From NCBI RefSeq assembly GCF_008808095.1, contig NZ_CP023396.1:3179501-3243500 (forward strand): DNA of 64,000 nucleotides. Reading direction: 5' to 3'. Source of the DNA: Pseudoalteromonas ruthenica (GTDB lineage: Bacteria; Pseudomonadota; Gammaproteobacteria; Enterobacterales; Alteromonadaceae). This document shows positions 9,679-18,788 of the stretch, piece after piece. Under the pieces are notes generated by a model, which had not been told where the DNA came from, ran no database searches, and saw only the letters and a list, made by a program, of their open reading frames with translations. Numbering within the stretch: position 1 is the first letter of the stretch; each line of letters starts with the position of its first letter. A program made the position numbers and the translations under genes.

Positions 9679-9697
9679 GATAATCGTTATTATTTGC
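9679..9697. promoter_or_regulatory. Candidate Fur box before the PepSY gene
   Basis: GATAATCGTTATTATTTGC matches the 19-bp Fur consensus at about 13 of 19 positions and lies 29 bp upstream of the start of a PiuB-like gene, a family often under iron control. Confidence 0.5.
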
Positions 9698-9725
9698 ATA
9701 ACCGTCAGAAAGCTCGCTTAGTCCC

Positions 9726-10865
9726 ATGCGTAAAACCCTATTTAAAATTCATAGCTGGTTAGCTCTTGCTGCCATGCTGCCATTACTGTTGATCAGTATC
9801 ACTGGTGCTATTTTGGTGTTTAAAAGCGAAATAGATGGCTGGCTAATGCCGCAAAAACACTTTGCCGTCGCCAATACTGAACAGCGGTTGTCGCTTGATA
9901 CGCTCACCGAGCGCATCGAACAACGTTATCCAGAACACGTTATTGCTGCGTGGGAAGTGTTTGATAATGACACTGCAGATAGAGTGTACACAATCAAAAA
10001 AGGCACCGAGGATTGGTACAAGTTCCACGTCAATCAATACACTGGCGAGACACTTTCTGAACCTGTTAGCACCACACATTACATTACCGATTTCTTGGTA
10101 GAGCTGCATTACACCTTTATGCTCAATGACTTGGACTCCTTACCAGGACAAACAGGAACAGTACTGGGGTTTTTCTTCGCACTGTTCTTATTGGTGTTAG
10201 GGGTTACGGGACTTATCATTTATCGCAAATTTTGGCGTCGTTTGTTCACTTTACGCTGGCGAGCAACGCTGCAAATTGTGCTCAGTGACATTCATAAAAT
10301 GACGGGGGTTTTTGGCTCTCCCATTCTCATTATATTGGCGATCACCGGGGGCTACTTTAACTACGCTGTGTGGTATCACGAAGTAATTGAACATGCCGAT
10401 GAAGAGCATCCTGTGGTGATGAATAAACAACATTCGGCAAACTTATCACTGCAGTCATTAATGGACGACAGTCGCACACAAATTGCCAGCTTTAAGCCAA
10501 CTTTTATCACGTTACCTCATGAGGGAGATGACCATATTACCTTTTGGGGAGAAGTCGACAGCAGCAATCCGCTTTTCAGTGAATACGGTAATATGGTGAC
10601 TTATAACCGTGACACAGGTGCCCATATGAGCAACTGGGATATCCGTGAGGTAGCATTTGGTTGGCAATTAATCGATAGCTTTCGCAAGTTACACTTTGGC
10701 TATTTTGCCGGTCTTGTTAGCAAAATCATCTGGGCGGTGATCGGTTTAAGCCCAGTTTGGCTGGCGGGCACAGGGTTTTACTTGTGGTATGTGCGAAGCC
10801 GCCGTAAGAAGGCTTCTAAGCGTAACCGTCGTACACAAACACAACACAAGCGGGCTTATAGCTAG
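9726..10865 (+). CDS. PepSY-associated TM helix protein (PiuB-like, iron-linked)
   Basis: 379 residues; four TM helices are visible (about 12-33, 140-162, 198-218, 335-356), typical of the PepSY_TM/PiuB family, with the opening KIHSWLALAAMLPLLLISIT and internal HxxxG-type motifs (SDIHKMTGVFGSP). Members are often beside siderophore receptors and are thought to reduce ferric siderophores in the inner membrane; this role is inferred from the family. It stands alone behind a Fur-box candidate and ends in a basic tail. Start is ATG 9726; no strong ribosome-binding site is visible, so a slightly different start cannot be ruled out. Confidence 0.87.
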   Translation: MRKTLFKIHSWLALAAMLPLLLISITGAILVFKSEIDGWLMPQKHFAVANTEQRLSLDTLTERIEQRYPEHVIAAWEVFDNDTADRVYTIKKGTEDWYKFHVNQYTGETLSEPVSTTHYITDFLVELHYTFMLNDLDSLPGQTGTVLGFFFALFLLVLGVTGLIIYRKFWRRLFTLRWRATLQIVLSDIHKMTGVFGSPILIILAITGGYFNYAVWYHEVIEHADEEHPVVMNKQHSANLSLQSLMDDSRTQIASFKPTFITLPHEGDDHITFWGEVDSSNPLFSEYGNMVTYNRDTGAHMSNWDIREVAFGWQLIDSFRKLHFGYFAGLVSKIIWAVIGLSPVWLAGTGFYLWYVRSRRKKASKRNRRTQTQHKRAYS

Positions 10866-10877
10866 GCTAAAAAGCCA

Positions 10878-12416
10878 TTAAAACCAAGCGCGCTGGTCGG
10901 TTTCTATGTGAAATAACAGTCGATCGGCCAGCATCCGTGCTTGCTGCTCAGGCATAAATGGCAAGGTGAGACGCTTTGAAGCAAACTGAATACTAATGGT
11001 TGCGACCTGAGCTTTGGCCATTAATGTTGTTTGCACCACGCTGACCTGCTGCGCTTTAAAGAGCTCACATACCGTGAGCACACTGCCAATTAGGCCACTG
11101 CGATGGATTAAAAACTCCTGCCCTTGATGACTGACTAACTGCCAGCCAAGACGCTTGTATATACAATAATGGTAAAGCGCTAAAGGCAGTATTAACAGCG
11201 TCAACGCAATGAACGCCCAATGCATAAAAGCCGCCAATGAACAACTCACTGTAGCTAATGGCAATGCGGCCAATAAACCGACGCGATGCCAAAAGTAACG
11301 CCGAGATACCGGCTGCAAATCACTGTCATAATTAGCAAACCAAGGAAACATCGTTGCCATCATCTGGGTCATCTGCGCATGCGTTAACACCGGCAATAAC
11401 AGCGATTGCTTATCCTGCTGATGTTTCGGGCCGAAGGTAGCCACTTGCGCAAAACTCAGGGTATAACGGCGCAATAATACCGCGACCCAGTTTTGCTTAA
11501 TGGTCGCGCTTTGCACCTTGGTAAAATGCATACTGAGTTGCTGGCGCTCTAACAACCCAGCAACTCGACGAAAACGGGCCTGCTCGATAAAAAGTTCAAA
11601 ATTATAAAACCGTAATATCGCCATGATCACTGAACCACCGACCGTAAGTATCACTGCGGCGATTAGCAAAGTGATCAAGGTTAACTCTTCAGCGTATGCA
11701 GCCAAAAGGTCGTGAGCATTGAAAAAGGCATCTAAATTAGCGATCACCAGTTGCTCAAATAGTCCATCGACCATATTCACAATAGGCATGAGAGCCGCTA
11801 GCGCCAGCAATGCCATATTCGACATTAACCCATATTTGGCCACTTCATGGTTCGGCAAGGCTAAATCAGACGAGGTTGCTACTTGAGCCTCTTGCTCTGT
11901 ATCAGCCTCCTCTTCATCACTGCGCTGCTTCGACGCTAAAATAAAGCGACGTAGTTGCTGCGCATGGGCATTACTCAAAGCGGGTAAGACTATCTCTTTG
12001 TCACTGCTACCAGCGGCGTCAAACTGGCAGTTTGTTCTTCCCAGAGGAGCAAAGTAAAAAGGCGTGGCAAGGTTAATATTTTGCACCCGTGCAAAACGTA
12101 ACGCCAGACGCTCTTTAGTAAACACACCTTTATGAAGCAACACTTGAGCATCGCCTTGCACCCGAAAACGAAATGTTGCGTAATAAGCACAGCCATACGC
12201 AACTAATGCCAGCAGCGCGATTCCCCCACCCCATGTTGCCCAAAATATCTTACGTTCAACATTTACAACAAAGAGCACCAAGACCGGCAACATATTTAAG
12301 AAGCCATCAGCGATAAGTCGGTAACCGGTATTCACAATGAAATAAAGAATCGCCCATGGGCTCAAGCGCTGCCAATGCTGCGCTGGTTCAGCCGTATTAC
12401 TGCTATTATTGCTCAT
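10878..12416 (-). CDS. Bacterial PH domain membrane protein, YdbT-like
   Basis: 512 residues from ATG 12416 (MSNNSSNTAEPAQHW); a longer frame to 12476 is unlikely as it lies inside the upstream gene. Pairs of TM helices near residues 28-75, 200-285 and 380-425 separate three bPH2-type domains (e.g. FTKERLALRFARVQNINLAT; RRVAGLLERQQLSMHFTKVQ; IHRSGLIGSVLTVCELFKAQ). This is the layout of Bacillus YdbT and its proteobacterial relatives, whose biochemical role is not established. The start overlaps the stop of the YdbS-like gene by 11 bp, a coupling kept across bacteria. Confidence 0.85.
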   Translation of the reverse strand: MSNNSSNTAEPAQHWQRLSPWAILYFIVNTGYRLIADGFLNMLPVLVLFVVNVERKIFWATWGGGIALLALVAYGCAYYATFRFRVQGDAQVLLHKGVFTKERLALRFARVQNINLATPFYFAPLGRTNCQFDAAGSSDKEIVLPALSNAHAQQLRRFILASKQRSDEEEADTEQEAQVATSSDLALPNHEVAKYGLMSNMALLALAALMPIVNMVDGLFEQLVIANLDAFFNAHDLLAAYAEELTLITLLIAAVILTVGGSVIMAILRFYNFELFIEQARFRRVAGLLERQQLSMHFTKVQSATIKQNWVAVLLRRYTLSFAQVATFGPKHQQDKQSLLLPVLTHAQMTQMMATMFPWFANYDSDLQPVSRRYFWHRVGLLAALPLATVSCSLAAFMHWAFIALTLLILPLALYHYCIYKRLGWQLVSHQGQEFLIHRSGLIGSVLTVCELFKAQQVSVVQTTLMAKAQVATISIQFASKRLTLPFMPEQQARMLADRLLFHIETDQRAWF

Positions 12417-12921
12417 CGTTGTGGTACTGCTGTATAACGTCGCGCAGGGCTTGGTTTTGTTGATGATGCAGCCCACTCATGGTTAGGTCGGCAGCAAAAC
12501 CACCGGCACTAAATAACTGCAAGGTACTTACAGACCAGAGTCGCTCAAGTGGCCCATGATGAATTTCACTGTGCTGAATACGAGCAAAAGGAAGTAGGGT
12601 GGTTGTTCGCCAAATAACCCCCCGTTGATACATCACATCATGCTCGCGAATCGCATAACCGCTATGGCGATAAGTAAGGTACTGCCAGAGTATGTGTAGA
12701 CATGCATAAGCTGGGAGAACGTAGGGCAACCAGGGGCGCAAAGCGGCAAAATCAAGCGGTCGCAAATAGGCAACAGCGGCTGTAGCAACGAGCAACCCCA
12801 CTAACCACAACAAGGCCCGTGTTAGGCGATAACCTAACGCCGCTCCCGGCAAAGGTTGTAATTGCACGGTTTGGTGCTGTGGCAGGTGCTCAATCTGCTC
12901 ATTACTAAATGACGAGCCCAT
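12406..12921 (-). CDS. Bacterial PH domain membrane protein, YdbS-like
   Basis: 171 residues with two TM helices (about 33-50 and 58-78) followed by one bPH2 domain, including VMYQRGVIWRTTTLLPFARI and HSEIHHGPLERLWSVSTLQL, which is a signature of the YdbS family. It is the first member of the YdbS-YdbT pair; the two proteins probably act together at the inner membrane. Function not established. It lies 9 bp downstream of the mutarotase gene on the same strand, so the three may share a transcript. Confidence 0.87.
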   Translation of the reverse strand: MGSSFSNEQIEHLPQHQTVQLQPLPGAALGYRLTRALLWLVGLLVATAAVAYLRPLDFAALRPWLPYVLPAYACLHILWQYLTYRHSGYAIREHDVMYQRGVIWRTTTLLPFARIQHSEIHHGPLERLWSVSTLQLFSAGGFAADLTMSGLHHQQNQALRDVIQQYHNDEQ

Positions 12922-12930
12922 AGACCGTTA

Positions 12931-13785
12931 CTAGCCCCAGCGAATAATGGTTGCTAGTGTATGGCTTTGCTGCGCCGCAAGTTCAACTTTATCGTCAAGC
13001 ACATTTGCGGCCTCTAAACACAGCATTTTGTGGTATTCGTCGTCCGCAAAGTTCGATAACCGCTGAGACTTATCTACCCAGGGGTTCCATAAAACACACG
13101 AACGCGAGTTTTCCCGGGCAACCTCAATGGTGCCGTCAGGGGTGCGAATACGCTGCAATGGCTGTGCATCACTGTAAACCATATCGGTTTCACGGCCAAA
13201 GTGAACCACTTCTTGTTGCTCAAAGGGCCCTTCACCAAACTCGATGTACTGTGCCCCCTGCAAGCCGTCTACGGATGTTTGCGTAATATCTGGGGTCGGT
13301 AAGTAGCTATGCAGTGCTTGTGTTAGTTGCACTGGGCTGTCACCTAAGTTGGTGTTAGTCAACCGTACCTCAAGCTGTTTATCGCTCAGTACATATTCAA
13401 CCTCTAACTTGGTGTTGTGAGGCCAGTAGGTTTTATCCACCTGCGCCATCGGCAAAGACAAGCTGATGCGAATGGCGTCTTGTTCTTCTTTTACTTCTTC
13501 TGCACGCCATAACGATACTCGAGCCACACCATGAATGGGCCATTCGGGATTTTGATGCACTCCAAACCAAGGCCAACAGATGGGGATCCCGCCACGAATA
13601 CTTTTGCCCTCTTGGTAATCCTCCTCGCTCGATACCCAAATAAGTGGTTTTTGGTTAGCTGGAGTGTATTCGGTCAGTTGTGCGCCTTGAAGAAAAATAC
13701 GGGCTTGGCACAAGGGTGAATTAACCTGTAAGTATTCTAAACCCGACTCACATCGAGCGATAGTAACACTAGGTGAAAGCTGCAT
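12931..13785 (-). CDS. D-hexose-6-phosphate mutarotase (YeaD family)
   Basis: Aldose-1-epimerase superfamily enzyme that interconverts the alpha and beta anomers of glucose-6-phosphate-type sugars; cytoplasmic. 284 residues, near the family length. Seen: RGGIPICWPWFG, the likely catalytic His in PIHGVARVSLW (about residue 97) and the catalytic Glu in MLCLEAANVLDD (about residue 264), with ALHSYL between. ATG 13785 has a GGAA-type site just upstream. First gene of a possible three-gene unit with the PH-domain pair. Confidence 0.92.
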   Translation of the reverse strand: MQLSPSVTIARCESGLEYLQVNSPLCQARIFLQGAQLTEYTPANQKPLIWVSSEEDYQEGKSIRGGIPICWPWFGVHQNPEWPIHGVARVSLWRAEEVKEEQDAIRISLSLPMAQVDKTYWPHNTKLEVEYVLSDKQLEVRLTNTNLGDSPVQLTQALHSYLPTPDITQTSVDGLQGAQYIEFGEGPFEQQEVVHFGRETDMVYSDAQPLQRIRTPDGTIEVARENSRSCVLWNPWVDKSQRLSNFADDEYHKMLCLEAANVLDDKVELAAQQSHTLATIIRWG

Positions 13786-13897
13786 ACTTCGTTCCTTCTT
13801 AAAAAAGCCAATGCAGCTTCACCATACCCAAATAATCATAATTAAGTAAATATATCGCGAAAATAATTCATCTCGCGGTCATGTTTTTACTTTGCAT

Positions 13898-15856
13898 TTA
13901 GGTTTTAAAGCGCCCAACTAGAGCGGCCAATTGTTTCGCAAGCGCATCTAAACGCTGGCCACTGCTGTCTGTTTTAGTCGCCACCTCACTGACTTCATCA
14001 GCGGCGGTTTTAATCTCTACGACATTACGATTAATATCTTCCGCCACGTGCTGCTGTTCCTCTGCAGCCGTCGCTATCTGCGTATTGAGATCACTAATAT
14101 CCATCACTGAGCGATTAATTTCCACAAACTGCTGTTGCGCCGCATTGGTTTGTTCAACAGTTTGGGTGCTGCGAGCCAAGCTTTGATTCATCTCCCCCGC
14201 AACCCTTTCGCTCATCGCTCTGAGCTTATCCAGTTGCGTGGCGATTTCTTCTGTCGATTGTGAGGTTCGTTGTGACAGCGCTCGCACCTCATCAGCAACT
14301 ACCGAAAAGCCACGTCCATGCTCACCGGCACGGGCCGCCTCAATTGCGGCATTGAGTGCTAATAAGTTAGTTTGCTCAGCAATGGCACGAATAACATCCA
14401 AAATGGAGGTAATACTTTCGCTCTCTTGTGCGAGCTGGGTAATGTCACTCGCCGCCGAGGTAATCGCCTGCGACAACTCAGTGACACTGGCCACAGCTTC
14501 GGTAATGACTTCTTGCCCTTGCTCGGAGGCATCGCGTGTTTGCTGAGCTAAATCGGCAGCATTGGCACAACTTTGCGCCACTTCATTTGCGGTTGCCGCC
14601 ATTTCGTTAATGGCCGTGGCAGCCATTGCAAGTGCCTGCTGCTGCTGATCAGTATAACCGTTTAAGCTACTCGAAAGTGACAATGAATGTGTTGCAGCCT
14701 CATTAACTTCTTTCGCGGTGTCATTTATTTGTGCCACCAACTTGGCAATAGAAGTTAAGAACACATTGAAGTTCGCTGCCAAAGCACCCGTCTCATCTTT
14801 CGAGCTTACTTGCAGCCGCTGGGTAAGATCGCCATCCCCTTCGGAGATATCCTCTAAGCCTTTGCTAACAGTAATAATTGGGCCGCTGATAAGCCCCGCT
14901 ATGGTATTACCTAACAACGCAAATATCCCAGCAAGTACCAAGCAAACGATTATAATCGTCCACGTCATGGCGTTAGCCGCCGCCATCACCTCGCTTTGCG
15001 GTACTAAACCAATGAACTTCCAACCTAGCTGTGGCGAGGTATAGAGGTGGGCATAGTAGTCCTCACCGGCCAACGTCACCTCAAAGTCGCCATTACGGCT
15101 TTGCGCCAATTCGCTAAAAGCGCCGTTGCTGACTTGGGAGAATTGTTTAAAATTATGCTCTGGATCCTTAGGGTTAACTAATACCGTACCGCTATTTTCT
15201 ACCAGCATGAGGTAACCCGACTCACCCAAAGTGATTTTTTTAACCATATCGGTGAGTGCCTTTAACGACACATCCATCCCCTGCACACCCACGACTTGCC
15301 CGCCTTCTTTCACCGCTTTTACGGTGGACACGATCACCGTATCATCAGCAGCCCAATAATAAGCATTGGTGCGCACCGTCTCGCCATTTGCATCTGCACC
15401 ATGTTCATACCACGGACGTTGGGTCGGGTCGTAGCGAGGGCCAACTGCTGATTGTGGCCACTGAATATAGCCGCCCTCTTGGTTGCCCATATACACATAG
15501 GCAAGGCCTGGATGGGTTTCGCCAAAATGGCTAAACAACGTAAACGCCTGCCGCTCAATTTGAGAGCCAGCTAGCGCATCGAGTTCGCTGCTGGTGTCAC
15601 TGTTTTTATACAGAGTGACATCCGTGGTTGCTGCCAACACTTTGGGATGTGAGGCGAGAAAGTCCACATCTTTCACAACCTCGGCAAAAAACGAACTGAG
15701 GCCTCTATCAATCTGGATGACTTCGCGATTAGTTAAGTCTTGAAAGTTACTCAGCGCTTGGTCACGCGCTTGATTAATAACAATAACAGCAATGATACCC
15801 AGAGGTAGAATAATTGCACTGACAAAGGCCAGTAATAACTTGCTTCTAATACTCAT
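13898..15856 (-). CDS. Methyl-accepting chemotaxis protein with dCache sensor
   Basis: 652 residues: TM1 about 8-28, a periplasmic double-Cache domain about 35-280 ([11 protein letters not shown], then [13 protein letters not shown] and [13 protein letters not shown] are the typical ligand-pocket motifs), TM2 about 296-320, a HAMP region 320-375 ([19 protein letters not shown]) and the signalling domain. The kinase-contact tip is [20 protein letters not shown] at about 505. No CheR-binding pentapeptide at the C-terminus is seen. The ligand is unknown; members of this class often bind small organic acids, amines or amino acids. It is monocistronic. Confidence 0.93.
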   Translation of the reverse strand: MSIRSKLLLAFVSAIILPLGIIAVIVINQARDQALSNFQDLTNREVIQIDRGLSSFFAEVVKDVDFLASHPKVLAATTDVTLYKNSDTSSELDALAGSQIERQAFTLFSHFGETHPGLAYVYMGNQEGGYIQWPQSAVGPRYDPTQRPWYEHGADANGETVRTNAYYWAADDTVIVSTVKAVKEGGQVVGVQGMDVSLKALTDMVKKITLGESGYLMLVENSGTVLVNPKDPEHNFKQFSQVSNGAFSELAQSRNGDFEVTLAGEDYYAHLYTSPQLGWKFIGLVPQSEVMAAANAMTWTIIIVCLVLAGIFALLGNTIAGLISGPIITVSKGLEDISEGDGDLTQRLQVSSKDETGALAANFNVFLTSIAKLVAQINDTAKEVNEAATHSLSLSSSLNGYTDQQQQALAMAATAINEMAATANEVAQSCANAADLAQQTRDASEQGQEVITEAVASVTELSQAITSAASDITQLAQESESITSILDVIRAIAEQTNLLALNAAIEAARAGEHGRGFSVVADEVRALSQRTSQSTEEIATQLDKLRAMSERVAGEMNQSLARSTQTVEQTNAAQQQFVEINRSVMDISDLNTQIATAAEEQQHVAEDINRNVVEIKTAADEVSEVATKTDSSGQRLDALAKQLAALVGRFKT

Positions 15857-16014
15857 AGTTGTATTGCGCTAGGTAATAATGATTAACTTTAGTTTCAATA
15901 GCCTAAACTCGCCACGTTTTTATAAACCTTAAACGTAACGGTTTTTATCAAGGGGGTGTAGTCCGCTTGGTATTTAAAGGTATAATGGCTGCTTTAGTCA
16001 GTTGGAGGTTGGAA

Positions 16015-16509
16015 ATGCAAAAGTATGACGAGTTATTAATTGCCCTGCGTAAGGTCATCCGCGCCATTGATCTGCACTCCAAACAACTGAACAAAACGTC
16101 CGGCCTCACTGGCCCACAGCTGCTAATTATGCATGAAGTGGCACAAACCGACGGCATCACGGCCAGCCGCATTGCCCAAAATGTGAATCTTAGCCCGGCA
16201 ACAGTCACCAATATTTTAGATAGGCTAGAGAGTCGAGCGCTGGTAAGCCGCGTGCGCAGCCAACTTGATAAACGCCGAGTGAGCTTATATTTAACCGAGC
16301 AAGGCAAAGCGCTGCTTGATCAGGCACCACAACCACTTCAAGATCACTTTATCGAGAAGTTCAGCAGTCTCTCTGAATGGGAACAAACTCTGCTACTTTC
16401 GTCGATGCAGCGCATCGCCGCAATGATGGACGCAGATAACATAGATGCCTCTCCGCTACTGGAAGTGGGTGCAATTACCCGTCAGGTTGACCCTGGAAAA
16501 TCAGAATAA
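16015..16509 (+). CDS. MarR family transcriptional regulator
   Basis: 164 residues from ATG 16015, chosen because GGAGG sits 6 nt upstream; the frame stays open to 15967 but without a ribosome-binding site. The winged helix runs about 30-110: TGPQLLIMHEVAQTDGITAS, VNLSPATVTNILDRLESRAL as recognition helix, and the wing with SQLDKRRVSLYLTEQGK, where DKR is the MarR hallmark. It is a DNA-binding dimer. The downstream gene is a porin with a palindrome in its leader, which is a possible target; the chemoreceptor is divergent. The effector is unknown. Confidence 0.9.
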   Translation: MQKYDELLIALRKVIRAIDLHSKQLNKTSGLTGPQLLIMHEVAQTDGITASRIAQNVNLSPATVTNILDRLESRALVSRVRSQLDKRRVSLYLTEQGKALLDQAPQPLQDHFIEKFSSLSEWEQTLLLSSMQRIAAMMDADNIDASPLLEVGAITRQVDPGKSE

Positions 16510-16662
16510 CTCTAATATTAGTAAACACTTACACATTTCCCCAAAACGGTTCCTCTTGCTACACTAAAGCACGGTTTGGTATAGAGGGGTCGTATCTAGG
16601 ATGATCCCTTAACGCCACTGGCCAGTATTTAATCTGGTTAATCAACTTCGAAAAATTCAAAT

Positions 16663-16680
16663 ACTTAGTCTAGGCTAAGT
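16663..16680. promoter_or_regulatory. 18-bp near-palindrome in the porin leader
   Basis: ACTTAGTCTAGGCTAAGT is palindromic except for one mismatched pair and ends 26 bp before the porin ATG. It could be a repressor operator, for example for the adjacent MarR protein, or a leader hairpin. Confidence 0.35.
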
Positions 16681-16706
16681 GATTATGGCAACAACATAGG
16701 GCAATT

Positions 16707-18029
16707 ATGACTACGTTCAAGAAGACCGCATTGGCTCTTGCCATTACCTGTGTTTCTGGCACCGCAATGGCGAACCCAGAAATGGAGGCAATGAAGGAGC
16801 AACTGGCACAGTTGCAAAAGCAAATGCAGCAGTTGCAGAAAAAGCTTGATGCCGCTGAGCAAAGTGCAGAGCAACAAGCACAGCAGCAAGAAGAGATTAA
16901 TACCCGTATTGCTCAACAAGAACAGCAACTTGAGCAAACAGTGGCGATGGAAAAGAGCGCCGAGAAAGAAGATGGCATTCATGTAGGTGGTGCAGTACGT
17001 ACCAACTTCAGCCATACCTCTTACGATGATGATAATAAAAATCGTGGCGGCGACTTTGACTTCGATATCTTCCGGTTAAATTTCTCTGGCGATATTGGTG
17101 ATGTCGAGCTCAACGCTGAGATTCGCTTCTTCGACTACATGACGGCCGTGAAATATGCCTATGTTGGCTACGATTTCGCAGAAGACTGGCAAGTGCAGGC
17201 CGGTATTACCAAAGTGCCTTTTGGTAATTGGCCGTACAACTCACACAACTGGTTCTTCGGCACCACTTACTACATTGGTTTAGAAGATGACCATGACATG
17301 GGTGTGCTATTTAAGCGTAAAGTAGCCGATAACTGGCAGCTCGATCTTGGCTTTTTCAAAAATGATGAGCTAGGTGGCGTTGATGGTTACGTCGATAATC
17401 GCAGTGATCGTTACTCTTATGATGTTGTTGGCTTTAGAAATGTGGGTGATGGTATCTACGCAGAGCCAACCAACCCGATTGGTGAATACAATACCTTTTC
17501 AGGTCGTTACGCTTACCACTTAGAGCATGAAGGTGGCAAAACTGAGATTGGTGTTTCTGGCTTAGCCGGTGGCCTGCATGATGGTAATGACCGTGCCGGA
17601 GATTACCAAGCGTGGGCTGTACACGTAAATAGCAACATCGGCCCTTGGAACTTCCAGTTGCAACATGGTGACTACAACTACGATATCGACAACGTCGATC
17701 GCATGGCGGTAGGTGCTTACTCCTTCTATGACAGTATTGCCGCAGAAGCCACAATGACCAACGCCAACATTGCCTACAGCCTCCCTGTTGAGTGGGGTCC
17801 GGTAACCAATCTGCAGTTTTACAATGACTACGGCATCATCTACGACAAGTCTGACAACAGCGAAGACACGTGGATGAACGTAACCGGCGTTTCTGTTGCC
17901 GCAGGCGGGTTATTCACCTACTTTGACTTAGTACATGCTAAGAATCAGCCATTTGTAGGGGGTTCTATTGCTGGTGACAGCGATGAAACAGAACGCCGCT
18001 TCAATATCAATATTGGTTATTACTTTTAA
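16707..18029 (+). CDS. Outer-membrane porin with N-terminal coiled coil
   Basis: 440 residues. Signal peptide with probable cleavage after AMA (about residue 22), then a long heptad-rich coiled coil (about 26-85, mostly Gln/Glu/Lys/Leu), then a beta-barrel starting at GIHVGGAVRTNFSHTSYDDD and ending in the outer-membrane signature INIGYYF with terminal Phe. The layout resembles DcaP/OprP-like porins of the phosphate-selective porin superfamily, where the coiled coil trimerises in the periplasm. The substrate is not known. Ends in a strong terminator, so it is monocistronic. Low-iron or carbon regulation cannot be told; a palindrome lies in the leader. Confidence 0.85.
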   Translation: MTTFKKTALALAITCVSGTAMANPEMEAMKEQLAQLQKQMQQLQKKLDAAEQSAEQQAQQQEEINTRIAQQEQQLEQTVAMEKSAEKEDGIHVGGAVRTNFSHTSYDDDNKNRGGDFDFDIFRLNFSGDIGDVELNAEIRFFDYMTAVKYAYVGYDFAEDWQVQAGITKVPFGNWPYNSHNWFFGTTYYIGLEDDHDMGVLFKRKVADNWQLDLGFFKNDELGGVDGYVDNRSDRYSYDVVGFRNVGDGIYAEPTNPIGEYNTFSGRYAYHLEHEGGKTEIGVSGLAGGLHDGNDRAGDYQAWAVHVNSNIGPWNFQLQHGDYNYDIDNVDRMAVGAYSFYDSIAAEATMTNANIAYSLPVEWGPVTNLQFYNDYGIIYDKSDNSEDTWMNVTGVSVAAGGLFTYFDLVHAKNQPFVGGSIAGDSDETERRFNINIGYYF

Positions 18030-18044
18030 GTAGTGAGTTATTTG

Positions 18045-18069
18045 AAAAAGGGCCTAGTGGCCCTTTTTT
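18045..18069 (+). terminator. Rho-independent terminator after the porin
   Basis: Arms aaaaagggcc and ggcccttttt around a tagt loop, followed by T; 16 bp after the porin stop codon. Confidence 0.85.
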
Positions 18070-18146
18070 ATTGCCCTGTGCGACCCGATTTACCGTTATT
18101 TTATTTCACCGCACCTTAGATGGGTGTGAAGTCAGATATAACTAAA

Positions 18147-18174
18147 GCTTATTTGAATAAACGTTCAAATAAGC
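18147..18174. promoter_or_regulatory. Perfect 11-bp inverted repeat (operator candidate)
   Basis: GCTTATTTGAA and TTCAAATAAGC are exact reverse complements separated by TAAACG. It ends 35 bp before the AhpD-like ATG, where a promoter is expected. The size and spacing suit a TetR- or MarR-type dimer; no such gene is adjacent other than the MarR gene at 16.0 kb. Confidence 0.55.
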
Positions 18175-18209
18175 CTAGTCTACTTCCTACACACCAAAAG
18201 GAGATAGCG

Positions 18210-18749
18210 ATGAAAGAATTTACTTTACATACCCCAGAGACCGCGCCACAAAGTAGCAAACCCTTACTAGAGAAGTCACAACAAGCTTTTGGTAGTATTC
18301 CTAATTTGCACGCAGTCATGGCCGAATCGCCACAGCTTTTACACGGATACCAAGTATTGCATGAAGCCTTTTTAAACAGCTCATTCAATAATGCCGAAAA
18401 AACAGTGGTATGGCAGAGTATTAACGTTGAACACGAATGCCATTACTGTGTCCCTGCGCACTCAGCGATTGCCAAATCAATGAAGGTAGATGACGACCTT
18501 AATCAGGCTTTGCGTGACCAGGCGCCATTAGGTGACGACAAGCTAGAAGTACTGCGTGATACCACGCTCGAAATTGTGCGTCAGCGTGGTCACTTGAGCG
18601 ATGAACAAAGTAAGACCTTTTTCGCTGCCGGCTATAGTCAGCAGAATTTATTGGATATTATTCTTGCTCTCAGCCAAAAAGTGATGAGTAACTACGTAAA
18701 TCACCTCGCCGACACACCACTGGACGATGCCTTTAAACCTTTTGCCTAA
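18210..18749 (+). CDS. AhpD-like carboxymuconolactone decarboxylase family protein
   Basis: 179 residues from ATG 18210, preceded by AAGGAGA at the right spacing; a longer frame from 18120 runs over the operator region and is rejected. The AhpD-type redox motif is in EHECHYCVPAHS (about residues 75-86): two Cys two residues apart and a His four after. Members include alkylhydroperoxidases and gamma-carboxymuconolactone decarboxylases; the exact reaction is unknown. Being monocistronic behind a perfect inverted repeat, it is probably repressed until a chemical stress signal appears. Confidence 0.87.
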   Translation: MKEFTLHTPETAPQSSKPLLEKSQQAFGSIPNLHAVMAESPQLLHGYQVLHEAFLNSSFNNAEKTVVWQSINVEHECHYCVPAHSAIAKSMKVDDDLNQALRDQAPLGDDKLEVLRDTTLEIVRQRGHLSDEQSKTFFAAGYSQQNLLDIILALSQKVMSNYVNHLADTPLDDAFKPFA

Positions 18750-18756
18750 CACCATA

Positions 18757-18783
18757 AAAAGGGCTGCGCTTGCAGCCCTATTC
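18757..18783 (-). terminator. Terminator between the AhpD-like gene and asparagine synthase
   Basis: Arms gggctgc and gcagccc around a gctt loop. On the minus strand the stem is followed by TTTTT, so it ends the asparagine synthase operon; on the plus strand the T run is poor. Confidence 0.8.
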
Positions 18784-18788
18784 GGTTT

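Noticed and set aside
15967..16014. Longer N-terminus for the MarR regulator
   Set aside because: The 5' extension lacks a ribosome site while ATG 16015 has GGAGG at ideal distance.
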